This document shows, in pieces, positions 1-7,992 of a DNA stretch of 32,684 bases. The position numbers and the translations under genes are program-made. The DNA comes from an uncultured Clostridia bacterium (GTDB lineage Bacteria > Bacillota > Clostridia > Saccharofermentanales > Saccharofermentanaceae). Location: the NCBI GenBank assembly GCA_947303185.1, contig CAMYXF010000017.1, forward strand, positions 1-32,684, given 5' to 3'. Below the pieces are notes generated by a model that saw only the letters and a program-made list of their open reading frames with translations, had not been told where the DNA came from and did no database searches. Within the stretch, counting starts at the first letter, position 1. Each line of letters opens with the position of its first letter.

Positions 1-2
1 TA

Positions 3-1862
3 ATTGGTATTGACCTTGGTACAACAAACTCATGTGTTGCAGTTATGGAAGGTTCTGAAACAGTAGTTATCCCTAATCCCGAGGGTAACAGAACAACACC
101 TTCAGTTGTAGGTTTTACAAAGACAGGCGAGAGACTCATCGGACAGGTTGCAAAGAGACAGGCAGTTACAAACCCTGACCGTACGATCCAGTCCATCAAG
201 AGAGAGATGGGTTCTGACTATAAGGTAACTATCGACGATAAGAACTACACACCTCAAGAGATCTCCGCAATGATCCTCTCAAAGCTCAAGAGCGATGCTG
301 AGGCTTATCTCGGAACACCTGTAACACAGGCAGTTATCACGGTTCCTGCATACTTCACAGACTCACAGCGTCAGGCTACAAAGGACGCAGGCCGTATCGC
401 AGGTCTTGAAGTTTTGAGAATCATCAACGAGCCTACGGCAGCTTCCCTTGCATATGGTCTCGATAAGGAATCAGATCAGAAGATCCTCGTTTTCGACTTG
501 GGCGGCGGTACATTCGATGTATCCGTACTTGATATCGCTGACGGCGTTTTCGAAGTTCTTGCAACAGCAGGTAACAACAGACTCGGCGGTGACGACTTCG
601 ATAACAAGATCGTTGACTACCTCGTTGAATCATTCAAGACATCTGATGGTGTTGACCTCAGATCCGACCGTATGGCTATGCAGAGATTGAGAGAAGCTGC
701 AGAGAAGGCTAAGATCGAGCTTTCCGGCGTTACATCTTCCAACATCAATCTCCCTTACATCACAGCTGATGCTACAGGTCCTAAGCACATGGACATCACT
801 CTCACAAGAGCTAAGTTCGATGAGCTCACAGCTGACCTCGTTCAGAAGACAATGGATCCTGTTAAGCGCGCTATGAGCGATGCTTCAGTATCTCCTTCTG
901 ATATCGACAAGATCCTCCTCGTAGGCGGTTCCACAAGAATCCCTGCAGTTCAGGATGCAGTTAAGAACTACTTCGGCAAAGAGCCTTTCAAGGGCATTAA
1001 CCCTGACGAGTGCGTTGCTATCGGTGCAGCTATCCAGGCAGCAGTTCTCACAGGCGACGTTAAGGGACTCCTTCTCCTCGACGTTACACCTCTCTCACTC
1101 GGTATCGAGACAATGGGCGGTGTATGCACAAAGATGATCGAGCGTAACACAACGATCCCTACAAAGAAGAGCCAGGTATTCTCCACAGCAGCTGACGGCC
1201 AGACACAGGTTGAGGTCCACGTACTCCAGGGTGAGCGTGAGATGGCTGCTTACAACAAGACACTCGGCAACTTCATCCTTGACGGTATCGCACCCGCACC
1301 CCGTGGTGTTCCGCAGATCGAAGTTACATTCGATATCGACGCTAACGGTATCGTTAACGTAAGCGCTAAGGATAAGGGCACAGGCCGTGAGCAGAAGATC
1401 ACGATCCAGTCTTCTTCAAACATGAGTGAGGAAGATATCCAGAAGGCTGTTAAGGAAGCTGAGATGCACGCAGCTGAGGATAAGGCAAACAAGGAGAAGG
1501 TCGAAGTCAAGAACCAGGCAGAGACAGCTTGCTACCAGGCAGAGAAGACAATGAAGGATGCAGGTGACAAGATTTCTGACAGCGACAAGGCTCCGGTTAA
1601 CGATTGCATCTCAAAGCTTAAGGATGCCATTTCCAAGGATGACACAGAAGCTATGAAGCAGGGTACTGAAGATCTTCAGCAGGCTCTCATGAAGCTCGGC
1701 GAGAAGATCTATCAGGCAGCAGGCGGAGCTCAGGGTGCGCCCGGAGCAGGCCCTCAGGGTCAGCCTTCAGCTGAAGATTTCGCAGGTTACGGTTCTGAGT
1801 CCGCTGGTCCTGACAATTCAGGCGACGGCGACGGATTCAAGAGCGCAGGCGGCGACTTCTAA
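3..1862 (+). CDS. dnaK: Chaperone DnaK (Hsp70), 5' end cut off by the window
   Basis: ATP-dependent Hsp70 chaperone of the cytoplasm; works with DnaJ, encoded next, and GrpE, which would lie upstream of the window. The reading frame is open from base 3 and starts inside the family N-terminus ([14 protein letters not shown]), so only a few residues are missing. The nucleotide-binding domain shows the phosphate loop [12 protein letters not shown] and the adenosine motif [12 protein letters not shown]. The interdomain linker reads [16 protein letters not shown], followed by the substrate-binding domain, a helical lid and a Gly/Pro/Gln-rich tail. About 619 residues are visible, close to the usual length. 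The promoter and any CIRCE operator are outside the window. Identification is secure. Confidence 0.98.
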   Translation: MGIDLGTTNSCVAVMEGSETVVIPNPEGNRTTPSVVGFTKTGERLIGQVAKRQAVTNPDRTIQSIKREMGSDYKVTIDDKNYTPQEISAMILSKLKSDAEAYLGTPVTQAVITVPAYFTDSQRQATKDAGRIAGLEVLRIINEPTAASLAYGLDKESDQKILVFDLGGGTFDVSVLDIADGVFEVLATAGNNRLGGDDFDNKIVDYLVESFKTSDGVDLRSDRMAMQRLREAAEKAKIELSGVTSSNINLPYITADATGPKHMDITLTRAKFDELTADLVQKTMDPVKRAMSDASVSPSDIDKILLVGGSTRIPAVQDAVKNYFGKEPFKGINPDECVAIGAAIQAAVLTGDVKGLLLLDVTPLSLGIETMGGVCTKMIERNTTIPTKKSQVFSTAADGQTQVEVHVLQGEREMAAYNKTLGNFILDGIAPAPRGVPQIEVTFDIDANGIVNVSAKDKGTGREQKITIQSSSNMSEEDIQKAVKEAEMHAAEDKANKEKVEVKNQAETACYQAEKTMKDAGDKISDSDKAPVNDCISKLKDAISKDDTEAMKQGTEDLQQALMKLGEKIYQAAGGAQGAPGAGPQGQPSAEDFAGYGSESAGPDNSGDGDGFKSAGGDF

Positions 1863-1885
1863 TTGAATTAAAATCTGATACAATA

Positions 1886-1917
1886 GTCCGGCATGTCTGG
1901 TTCCAGGTGTGCCGGAC
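1886..1917 (+). other. Long hairpin in the dnaK-dnaJ spacer
   Basis: GTCCGGCA (1886-1893) pairs perfectly with TGCCGGAC (1910-1917). The inner arms TGTCTGG and CCAGGTG can extend the stem with wobble pairs, leaving a very tight loop. No T-run follows, so a classic terminator is unlikely. A processing or mRNA-stability element between dnaK and dnaJ is my inference. Confidence 0.5.
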
Positions 1918-1939
1918 ACATGTATGTTAACTAATCTAA

Positions 1940-1956
1940 GCCTCTATTTATGAGGC
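1940..1956 (+). other. Small hairpin upstream of the dnaJ ribosome binding site
   Basis: GCCTC (1940-1944) and GAGGC (1952-1956) enclose a 7-nt loop. It sits 13 nt before the dnaJ Shine-Dalgarno sequence and could be part of a structured leader. Role not known. Confidence 0.35.
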
Positions 1957-1965
1957 GCGAAAACA

Positions 1966-1986
1966 GAACGGAGGGGTTCCTCTTTG
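1966..1986 (+). promoter_or_regulatory. dnaJ ribosome binding site inside overlapping inverted repeats, TTG start
   Basis: GGAGGGG at 1970-1976 precedes TTG at 1984. The core GAGG (1971-1974) can pair with CCTC (1979-1982), which would hide the site. Alternatively GAAC (1966-1969) pairs with GTTC (1976-1979), which leaves the site in a loop. Whether this switches with temperature is untested inference. Confidence 0.4.
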
Positions 1987-3120
1987 GCTAGAGATTACTA
2001 TGAGGTTTTGGGAGTCACCAAAGGTGCTTCCGATGACGAGATAAAGAAGGCTTTCAGACAGCAGGCCAAGAAATATCACCCGGACTTGCATCCCGGTGAC
2101 AAGGAGGCCGAGGCTAAGTTCAAGGAAGTCAATGAAGCCTATTCAATTCTGTCTGACCCCGATAAGAAAGCTAAATACGACAGATTCGGTCATGCCGGTG
2201 TCGATCCGAACGGATTCGGCGGCGGTGGCGGCGGCTATGGCGGCGGCGCATACGACGTTGACCTTGGTGATATCTTCAATTCATTCTTCGGCGGCGGATT
2301 CGGTGGTTCTTCGAGAAGAAGAACAGGTCCACAGAAGGGTGCTGATCTTAAGTATCACATGGCGCTTGAATTCATGGAGGCAGCATTCGGCTGCACCAAG
2401 TCTTTCCAGCTGACCAAGGAAGATCTCTGCAAGTCATGCAACGGTTCAGGCGCACAGCCCGGAACAACACCTGAGACATGTCCCACATGCAGAGGTGCCG
2501 GAAGAGTGCAGCAGCAGACACAGACGCTCTTTGGTATGACCATGGTCACAAAGGCCTGCCCTTCATGTAACGGCAGAGGCACAGTCATCAAGACACCCTG
2601 CTCACAGTGCAGAGGCAAGGGAAGACTCAAGACCATCAAGAATCTTTCTGTTACGATCCCTGCAGGCGTCGACACAGGCGACCTCCTTCCCGTAAGAGGA
2701 GAAGGCGAGCCCGGTACAAACGGCGGCCCTTACGGCGATCTTTACATTGAATTCAAGGTTAAACCGCACGATGTTTTCGAGCGCAATGGAACAACTACAG
2801 CCTGCAGCATCCCGATTACTTTTGCACAGGCAGCTCTTGGCGGCGAGATCGAAGTGCCGACAATTTACGGCAAAGAGAAATATACGCTTAAGGAAGGTAC
2901 CCAGCCTGGTGATACTATCACTTTGAGAAGCAAGGGTATTCCGAATAAGAACAATCCGAACATGAAGGGCGACCATGTGGTCAAGTTCGTGCTCGAAGTT
3001 CCTACAGGTCTTAACCGTGAGCAGAAGCAGCTTCTCACTCAGTTCAACAACACGCTGACTGACCGCAACTATGCGAAGAGAAGCCAGTTCTTCCAGAAGC
3101 TCAAGAACATTTTTAAGTAA
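1984..3120 (+). CDS. dnaJ: Chaperone DnaJ (Hsp40)
   Basis: Co-chaperone that delivers substrates to DnaK and stimulates its ATPase. The 378 residues hold the J domain with HPD at residues 32-34, a Gly/Phe-rich linker at about 75-115, four CxxCxGxG zinc-finger repeats at about 150-215, and the C-terminal substrate-binding domains. The length is typical of type I DnaJ. The start is a TTG codon, supported by GGAGGGG at 1970-1976 with 7-nt spacing and by the family N-terminus [10 protein letters not shown]. The gene lies 121 bp after dnaK, with two hairpins in the spacer, and is followed by a strong terminator. Confidence 0.98.
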   Translation: MARDYYEVLGVTKGASDDEIKKAFRQQAKKYHPDLHPGDKEAEAKFKEVNEAYSILSDPDKKAKYDRFGHAGVDPNGFGGGGGGYGGGAYDVDLGDIFNSFFGGGFGGSSRRRTGPQKGADLKYHMALEFMEAAFGCTKSFQLTKEDLCKSCNGSGAQPGTTPETCPTCRGAGRVQQQTQTLFGMTMVTKACPSCNGRGTVIKTPCSQCRGKGRLKTIKNLSVTIPAGVDTGDLLPVRGEGEPGTNGGPYGDLYIEFKVKPHDVFERNGTTTACSIPITFAQAALGGEIEVPTIYGKEKYTLKEGTQPGDTITLRSKGIPNKNNPNMKGDHVVKFVLEVPTGLNREQKQLLTQFNNTLTDRNYAKRSQFFQKLKNIFK

Positions 3121-3137
3121 TACAAAACGCTTATTTT

Positions 3138-3172
3138 ACGCGGGAATTCTCATGCGGGTTCCCGCGTTTTTA
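3138..3172 (+). terminator. Rho-independent terminator after dnaJ
   Basis: ACGCGGGAA (3138-3146) and TTCCCGCGT (3159-3167) form a 9-bp perfect stem followed directly by a T-run. It would end the dnaK-dnaJ transcript. No clear promoter is visible between it and prmA, so prmA may depend on read-through. Confidence 0.9.
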
Positions 3173-3189
3173 TTGAAGAGGTCACGACT

Positions 3190-4221
3190 ATGAGATGGGC
3201 AGAAATAACGATCAAGACAACTGAAGAAGCTTCCGAAGCTATCTGCGAAATGCTCGCGCAGGCAGGCGCCGACGGCATTGCTTCGCAGGACCCTCAGGAG
3301 TTCCGAAACACTATCGATAACGACCCGTTGAGCTACTGCGATGACGGCACTATCGAGAGTTACGGAGTGGACGTTGTCATCAAGGCTTATTTCGCCGAGA
3401 CAGACGACGGTGTCATCCGCATGGGCGCAAAGAGCGAAGAGTTCGCAAATCCCGACGGCGTAGGCATGATCTACGGCTCCATCACAGACAAGGAACTTCC
3501 GACTGCAGAAGCCATGGACTTCATCAGGCAGCGCATCGCAGAGATAGGCGAGTTCCTTGATGTCGGCAAGGGCTTTGAAGGCTTCCGTTATGTCGACGAC
3601 GAAGACTGGGCAAACAACTGGAAAAAGTACTACGAAGAGTTCAGACTCTCTGACCGTATCGTTATCTGTCCTTCATGGATCGAAGAAGGCGATGCCGAGC
3701 TCGAAAAGGGCGCGATCAAGGTCATCCTCGATCCCGGTTCAGCGTTTGGTACCGGCACTCACGAGACAACTTCCATGTGCGCAGAGATCTTAGACCGAGT
3801 AATCAAGCCTGATACTACAGTTCTTGATCTCGGTACAGGTTCCGGAATCCTTGCGATCATTGCAAGCAAGCTCGGCGCAAAGAGCGTTGACGCCGTAGAC
3901 ATTGATTCCCTGGCCGTAAAGGTCGCTGAAGAGAACTGTGCTATCAATGAGTGCTCCAATGTTGAATGCTACACGGGCGAACTCAAGAGCGTAAAGAATG
4001 CGCCTTACGACCTTATCGTTGCGAACATCATCGCTGACGTCATCGCAGAGATTGCCGTAGATATTCCCGCTGACCTTGCAGACGACGGCATCTTCGTATG
4101 CTCCGGCATCATCAATAACAAGAAAGAGCGCGTTATTGAGGCATTGAAGGCCGCAGGAATGGAGATAATCGAGGAGAGATCCAAGAACGACTGGATGGCG
4201 TATATTGCCAAGAAGGCGTAA
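3190..4221 (+). CDS. prmA: Ribosomal protein L11 methyltransferase PrmA
   Basis: SAM-dependent methyltransferase that trimethylates lysines of ribosomal protein L11. It carries the family motif DPGSAFGTGTHETTSMC, then the SAM-binding motif I LDLGTGSGILAI, an acidic end of strand 2 (VDAVDID) and the post-motif VANIIADVI. At 343 residues it is somewhat longer than the common form of about 300, because of a longer N-terminal substrate-recognition domain. AAGAGG at 3176-3181 supports the ATG at 3190. The dnaJ-prmA order is common in Firmicutes. Confidence 0.95.
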   Translation: MRWAEITIKTTEEASEAICEMLAQAGADGIASQDPQEFRNTIDNDPLSYCDDGTIESYGVDVVIKAYFAETDDGVIRMGAKSEEFANPDGVGMIYGSITDKELPTAEAMDFIRQRIAEIGEFLDVGKGFEGFRYVDDEDWANNWKKYYEEFRLSDRIVICPSWIEEGDAELEKGAIKVILDPGSAFGTGTHETTSMCAEILDRVIKPDTTVLDLGTGSGILAIIASKLGAKSVDAVDIDSLAVKVAEENCAINECSNVECYTGELKSVKNAPYDLIVANIIADVIAEIAVDIPADLADDGIFVCSGIINNKKERVIEALKAAGMEIIEERSKNDWMAYIAKKA

Positions 4222-4225
4222 ACAG

Positions 4226-4256
4226 AAAGCCGCTGATCTGGTAAATTTGGCGGTTT
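4226..4256 (+). terminator. Possible weak terminator after prmA
   Basis: AAGCCGC (4227-4233) and GCGGTTT (4250-4256) can form a 7-bp stem with one G-T pair and a 16-nt loop. There is no proper T-run, so termination here is uncertain. Confidence 0.3.
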
Positions 4257-4305
4257 GTGACCGGTGAATCTTTTAGAGTAACTCAGGCCAATAATATTGC
4301 TGCAT

Positions 4306-4617
4306 CGATGCATTTTTCGAGAATTATCGATGTTTTCGAAAAATCAGTTTTAGCGATACAATTTCCTGCGATTTGTATCGAGGTTTTGGAAAAACAATCA
4401 TTACCGATACAGTTTTTCCGTTTTTTATATCGATTAATAATTGGAATCCAAACTACCGATACAATTTTTGAATTATTGTATCGATAATTTTCAAAAATGA
4501 TTTTTGTCGATACATTTACACAGTATTTTGTATCGATGAATCTTAAATAATTAAATCAGCGATACAGGAATCAGAAAACTGTATCGGAAAACAAATAAAT
4601 GATGATTTGTCGACACA
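4306..4617. repeat. Phased array of inverted repeats (CGATACA / TGTATCG), period 51/52 bp
   Basis: Five full units have arms CGATACA and TGTATCG (unit 2: TATATCG) at 4354-4380, 4405-4432, 4457-4483, 4508-4535 and 4560-4586. Left arms start 51, 52, 51 and 52 bp apart. The interior of each unit is 13 or 14 bp and not conserved. The four spacers are each exactly 24 bp and also not conserved. A degenerate unit precedes (CGATGCA at 4306, right arm ending at 4329, again 51 bp before the next) and a lone left arm CGACACA at 4611 follows, 51 bp after the last. Neighbouring arms are therefore about 20.5 and 31 bp apart, i.e. about 2 and 3 helical turns. This suggests a multi-site protein-binding array; a chain of RNA hairpins is the alternative. 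The area is AT-rich and not coding. Confidence 0.85.
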
Positions 4618-4729
4618 GCCAGCCCCAGGCATGAGCTGCATATCATTTTTTGTTCTTGTGCTGAGAGACTGGTTCGCTTCGCTCACATATAGCACTGCAT
4701 CTCGCATCCCTTACTTCGCATAAGTTCGC

Positions 4730-4767
4730 CAATATTCAGCCCTGGAGCAAGCTCCGTGCTGATATTG
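4730..4767. repeat. Hairpin-forming inverted repeat in the hisS upstream region
   Basis: CAATATTCAGC at 4730-4740 faces GCTGATATTG at 4758-4767 with one bulged base. A nested GGAGC-AA-GCTCC palindrome occupies 4744-4755. No T-run follows, so it is not an obvious terminator. Confidence 0.6.
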
Positions 4768-4796
4768 CTCACTTCCGCAAGCAACTTGCTCGATTT

Positions 4797-4833
4797 GTGC
4801 TATATTGCTTCTCGCTTCGCTCGAATATAGCAC
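4797..4833. repeat. Perfect 10-bp inverted repeat GTGCTATATT / AATATAGCAC
   Basis: Left arm 4797-4806, right arm 4824-4833, loop of 17 nt. It joins the upstream copy of repeat B to the downstream copy of repeat A. Confidence 0.75.
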
Positions 4834-4871
4834 TGCATCTCGGAACCCTTGCAAGCAAGTTCCTCGATTTG

Positions 4872-4880
4872 TGCTATAAT
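4872..4880 (+). promoter_or_regulatory. Extended -10 promoter of hisS-aspS
   Basis: TGCTATAAT at 4872-4880 is an extended -10 (TGn-TATAAT). No good -35 lies at 17 bp; TTGCAA at 4849 is 20 bp away. Transcription would start about 28 nt before the hisS ATG. No T-box specifier or antiterminator sequence is visible in this leader, although T-box control of hisS is common in Firmicutes. Confidence 0.65.
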
Positions 4881-4913
4881 AACTTGTTATTTAAAAGATT
4901 TAGGAGAATAAGA

Positions 4914-6170
4914 ATGAGATACGCGGCACAGAAGGGTACGAGGGACATTCTTCCTTCAGAGATTTACAATTGGCAGCTTGCAGAGAAGACTTTCGCAAAT
5001 GTATGCCATTCCTTCGGCTATGAAGAGATCAGAATCCCGACATTCGAGCAGACAGATCTGTTCCAGAGAGGTGTCGGTGATACTACCGATGTTGTTACCA
5101 AAGAGATGTACACCTTTGAGGATAAGGGCGGAAGAAGCATCACGCTCAGACCTGAGGGTACTGCAGGTGTAGTAAGAAGCTTTATCGAGAACGGTATGAC
5201 AAGCCTTCCTTCACCGGTAAGACTTTTCTACAACATCACGGCTTTCCGTTATGAGAAGATGCAGAAGGGCAGAATGCGTGAGTTCCACCAGTTCGGACTT
5301 GAGTCATTCGGTTCGGCAGGTCCTGATATCGATGCGGAGATCATTTCCGTTGTCGATGTTTTCTTCAGGAAGATGGGACTTAAGAACATCGCGCTCCATA
5401 TCAATTCAATCGGCTGCCCCACATGCCGCAAAGCGTATAACACACTTTTGAAGGACTATTTCAGACCTCACGTTTCAACTATGTGTGAGGACTGCCAGGC
5501 AAGATTCGAGAAGAACCCCTTGAGAATGATCGACTGCAAGGTCGACGGCGGCAAGGACATCGTTAAGAATGCTCCGAGACTCATCGATCACCTTTGCGAC
5601 GACTGCAAGGCTCACTTCGAAGCTCTCAAGACAAGACTTGAGGCGATCGGCATTTCTTACACTATCGACCCGAATATCGTAAGAGGTTTGGATTACTATA
5701 CAAGAACGGTTTTCGAGTTCGTATCTGAGAACGTCGGTACACAGGGCACTATCTGCGGCGGCGGAAGATACGATGGTCTCGTAGAAGACTGCGGCGGTAC
5801 GGCTACACCCGGTATCGGTTTCGCTATGGGCGTTGAAAGACTCCTTCTCGAAGCTGAGGCACAGGGCGTTTTGAAGGAAGCACCTTCTTACACAAGGATC
5901 TACATCGCTTCCATGTCTGACGCTGCGAAAATCGAAGCACTGAAGCTTTGCTACGCATTAAGACTTGCTGACATCGGCTGCGAGACAGATATGGCAGGAA
6001 GATCTTTTAAGGCACAGATGAAGTATGCAGGCAAGCAGGGAATTCCTTTCCTTGCAGTTATCGGAGACGATGAGCTTGCTTCAGGCGAAGTAAAGGTCAA
6101 GTGCATGGCTGACGGTACGGAGACACCCGTTAAGCTCGACGGTCTTGTTGATTTCATGGCCGGAAAATAA
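4914..6170 (+). CDS. hisS: Histidyl-tRNA synthetase
   Basis: Class II synthetase charging tRNA-His. The chosen start is the ATG at 4914, which has AGGAG at 4902-4906 and gives the family N-terminus MRYAAQKGTRDILPSE. The frame is open further upstream, from 4797, but that part runs through the repeats and the promoter and is not believable as protein. Motif 2 (around MREFHQFGLESFGS), the HisRS signatures RGLDYYTRTVFEF and GGRYDGL, and motif 3 (GIGFAMGVERLL) are present, followed by the anticodon-binding domain. 418 residues, a normal length. It is followed 34 bp later by aspS. Confidence 0.97.
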   Translation: MRYAAQKGTRDILPSEIYNWQLAEKTFANVCHSFGYEEIRIPTFEQTDLFQRGVGDTTDVVTKEMYTFEDKGGRSITLRPEGTAGVVRSFIENGMTSLPSPVRLFYNITAFRYEKMQKGRMREFHQFGLESFGSAGPDIDAEIISVVDVFFRKMGLKNIALHINSIGCPTCRKAYNTLLKDYFRPHVSTMCEDCQARFEKNPLRMIDCKVDGGKDIVKNAPRLIDHLCDDCKAHFEALKTRLEAIGISYTIDPNIVRGLDYYTRTVFEFVSENVGTQGTICGGGRYDGLVEDCGGTATPGIGFAMGVERLLLEAEAQGVLKEAPSYTRIYIASMSDAAKIEALKLCYALRLADIGCETDMAGRSFKAQMKYAGKQGIPFLAVIGDDELASGEVKVKCMADGTETPVKLDGLVDFMAGK

Positions 6171-6204
6171 TTAGTAAAAGTTAGCATTTGCTGGAGGTAA
6201 TATA

Positions 6205-7992
6205 ATGCAGTCACGTACACATACATGTGGAGAATTAAGAATCGGCGATGCAGGCAAGAAGGTCATGCTCTCAGGATGGCTCGAGAACTTCCGTGAAGTC
6301 GGAGCAGAGCTCGGATTCGTCGTTATCCGTGATTTCTACGGCACAACACAGATCGTTATCGAGACAGCCGAGATGATGAAGACATTCAAGGCTATCACAA
6401 AGGAATCCACGATCAAGGTTGAGGGAACGGTAAGAGAAAGAAGTTCCAAGAACGACAAGCAGGCAACAGGTGATATCGAGGTTGTACCTGAGAAGGTTAC
6501 AGTACTCGGAAGATGCCGCTACAACGAGCTTCCTTTCGAAGTTAACCACAGCAGAGAAGCTGACGAAGCAGCAAGACTTAAGTACAGATATCTTGATATC
6601 CGTAACCCTGAAGTTAAGAAGAATCTCATCCTGAGAAGCAACGTTATCGCAGCATTGAGACAGTCGATGATCGACCATAACTTCATGGAGATCACAACAC
6701 CTATCCTTACGGTTTCTTCACCTGAGGGCGCAAGAGACTATCTCGTTCCTGCAAGAAAGCATCCCGGCAAGTTCTATGCTCTTCCGCAGGCACCCCAGCA
6801 GTTCAAGCAGCTCCTGATGGTTTCAGGTATCGACAGATATTTCCAGATCGCACCCTGCTTCAGAGATGAAGACGCAAGAGGCGACAGATGCCCGGGTGAG
6901 TTCTATCAGCTCGACATGGAGATGGCTTTCGCAAGCCAGGAAGATGTTTTCGAGATCATCGAAGACGTACTGCCTCCTGTATTTGCAAAGTACGGTAAGT
7001 ACAACAGAGCATCAGGTTCACCGTTCATGCGCATTCCTTATCTTGAGGCAATGGAGAAGTACGGTACAGACAAGCCTGACCTCCGTATCGACCTTACGGT
7101 TACAGACGTAACAGACCTCATGAGAACAGAGGAGTTCGCACCTTTCGCTGAAGGCGAGATCAAGGCGATCGTTATCTCTGACTTCCACGAGAGCCGTAAG
7201 TTCATCGACAAGACAATGGCAGACTGTGAGATCCAGTCAGGCAGTAAGGGCTACTGGTTCAGAATGGATGAGAACGGCGAGATCGTCGGAGGAATTTCCA
7301 AGTTCGTAGCTCCCAAGAAGGATGAGGTTGTTGCTAAGCTCGGCCTCAAGCCTGATACACTCGTTGTTCTTTCTGCAGGCACAAAGGGCGCTGCACAGAA
7401 GATGGCAGGCGTTATGGTTAAGACATTCGGCGCTGCAGTTCCGGGCCACATGGACAAGGAACAGTATGCATTCTGCTGGATCGTTGATTTCCCTATGTAT
7501 GAGATCGGTGAGGAGTCAGGCGAACTCGAGTTCTGCCACAATCCTTTCTCAATGCCTTCAGGCGGTCTTGATGTTCTTCTCAAGGCAGAAAAAGGCGAGA
7601 TTGATCCTCTGTCTATCATGGCTGACCAGTACGACCTGGTTGTTAACGGAATTGAGCTTTCTTCAGGTGCCGTACGTAACCACGATCCTGAGATCATGAT
7701 CAAGGCATTTGAGCTTGTAAGACTTGGCGAGGAAGACGTTAAGAAGAAGTTCCCCGCTATGTATAACGCGTTCTGCTACGGCGCTCCGCCGCATGCAGGT
7801 ATTGCTCCCGGCGTTGACCGTATGGTTATGCTCCTTTCAGGTGAGGATACAATCCGTGAGGTAATTCCTTTCCCGATGAACAAGAATGCACAGGACATCA
7901 TGATGGATGCTCCGGGATATGTAACAGACAAGCAGCTTGAAGAATTGCATATCAGTATCACAGCTACTGAGGAAACAAGCGGAGAGAATTAA
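6205..7992 (+). CDS. aspS: Aspartyl-tRNA synthetase
   Basis: Class IIb synthetase, 595 residues, with an N-terminal OB-fold anticodon domain, a catalytic core and the inserted GAD domain of bacterial AspRS. Visible signatures are QAPQQFKQLLMVSGIDRYFQ, the motif 2 region CFRDEDARGDRCPGEF and the motif 3 region GIAPGVDRMVMLL. The motif 2 loop has the DxRxDRxPGEF form instead of DLRADRQPEFTQ, so this is one of two known bacterial sequence subgroups. GGAGG at 6193-6197 sets the ATG. The stop overlaps the lepB start by one base, so the two are translationally linked. Confidence 0.96.
   Translation: MQSRTHTCGELRIGDAGKKVMLSGWLENFREVGAELGFVVIRDFYGTTQIVIETAEMMKTFKAITKESTIKVEGTVRERSSKNDKQATGDIEVVPEKVTVLGRCRYNELPFEVNHSREADEAARLKYRYLDIRNPEVKKNLILRSNVIAALRQSMIDHNFMEITTPILTVSSPEGARDYLVPARKHPGKFYALPQAPQQFKQLLMVSGIDRYFQIAPCFRDEDARGDRCPGEFYQLDMEMAFASQEDVFEIIEDVLPPVFAKYGKYNRASGSPFMRIPYLEAMEKYGTDKPDLRIDLTVTDVTDLMRTEEFAPFAEGEIKAIVISDFHESRKFIDKTMADCEIQSGSKGYWFRMDENGEIVGGISKFVAPKKDEVVAKLGLKPDTLVVLSAGTKGAAQKMAGVMVKTFGAAVPGHMDKEQYAFCWIVDFPMYEIGEESGELEFCHNPFSMPSGGLDVLLKAEKGEIDPLSIMADQYDLVVNGIELSSGAVRNHDPEIMIKAFELVRLGEEDVKKKFPAMYNAFCYGAPPHAGIAPGVDRMVMLLSGEDTIREVIPFPMNKNAQDIMMDAPGYVTDKQLEELHISITATEETSGEN

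Larger units (their letters stand above)
4676..4850. repeat. Direct repeat A, two copies 138 bp apart
   Basis: The stretch 4676-4712 recurs at 4814-4850 with few changes. Shared blocks are GCTTCGCTC and ATATAGCACTGCATCTCG (4687-4704 and 4825-4842). Each copy contains the reverse complement of the GTGCTATA core found in the hisS promoter. It looks like part of a dispersed intergenic repeat; no coding capacity. Confidence 0.8.
4777..4880 (+). repeat. Direct repeat B, two copies 74 bp apart, covering the hisS -10 region
   Basis: Positions 4777-4806 recur at 4851-4880. Shared blocks are GCAAGCAA and CTCGATTTGTGCTATA (4789-4804 and 4863-4878). The downstream copy ends in TATAAT, the upstream copy in TATATT. 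The promoter core of hisS has thus been duplicated. Confidence 0.8.

Noticed and set aside
4257..4487. Open frame of 76 codons through the dyad array, with a repeating 17-residue pattern
   Set aside because: The alternation of 51 and 52 bp breaks the frame after two units, there is no ribosome binding site, and the pattern is a by-product of the DNA repeats.
4333..4554. Second set of small dyads in the 24-bp spacers (TTTTCGAAAA, TTTTGGAAAA, TTGGAATCCAA and similar)
   Set aside because: Some keep the 51.5-bp phase but others do not, and short palindromes are expected by chance in such AT-rich DNA.
4354..4586. CRISPR array
   Set aside because: Only the 7-bp arms are conserved, unit interiors vary, spacers are 24 bp and AT-rich, and no cas gene is present.
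4797..4913. N-terminal extension of HisRS by 39 residues
   Set aside because: It would run through the promoter and repeats; the ATG at 4914 has its own binding site and matches the family N-terminus.
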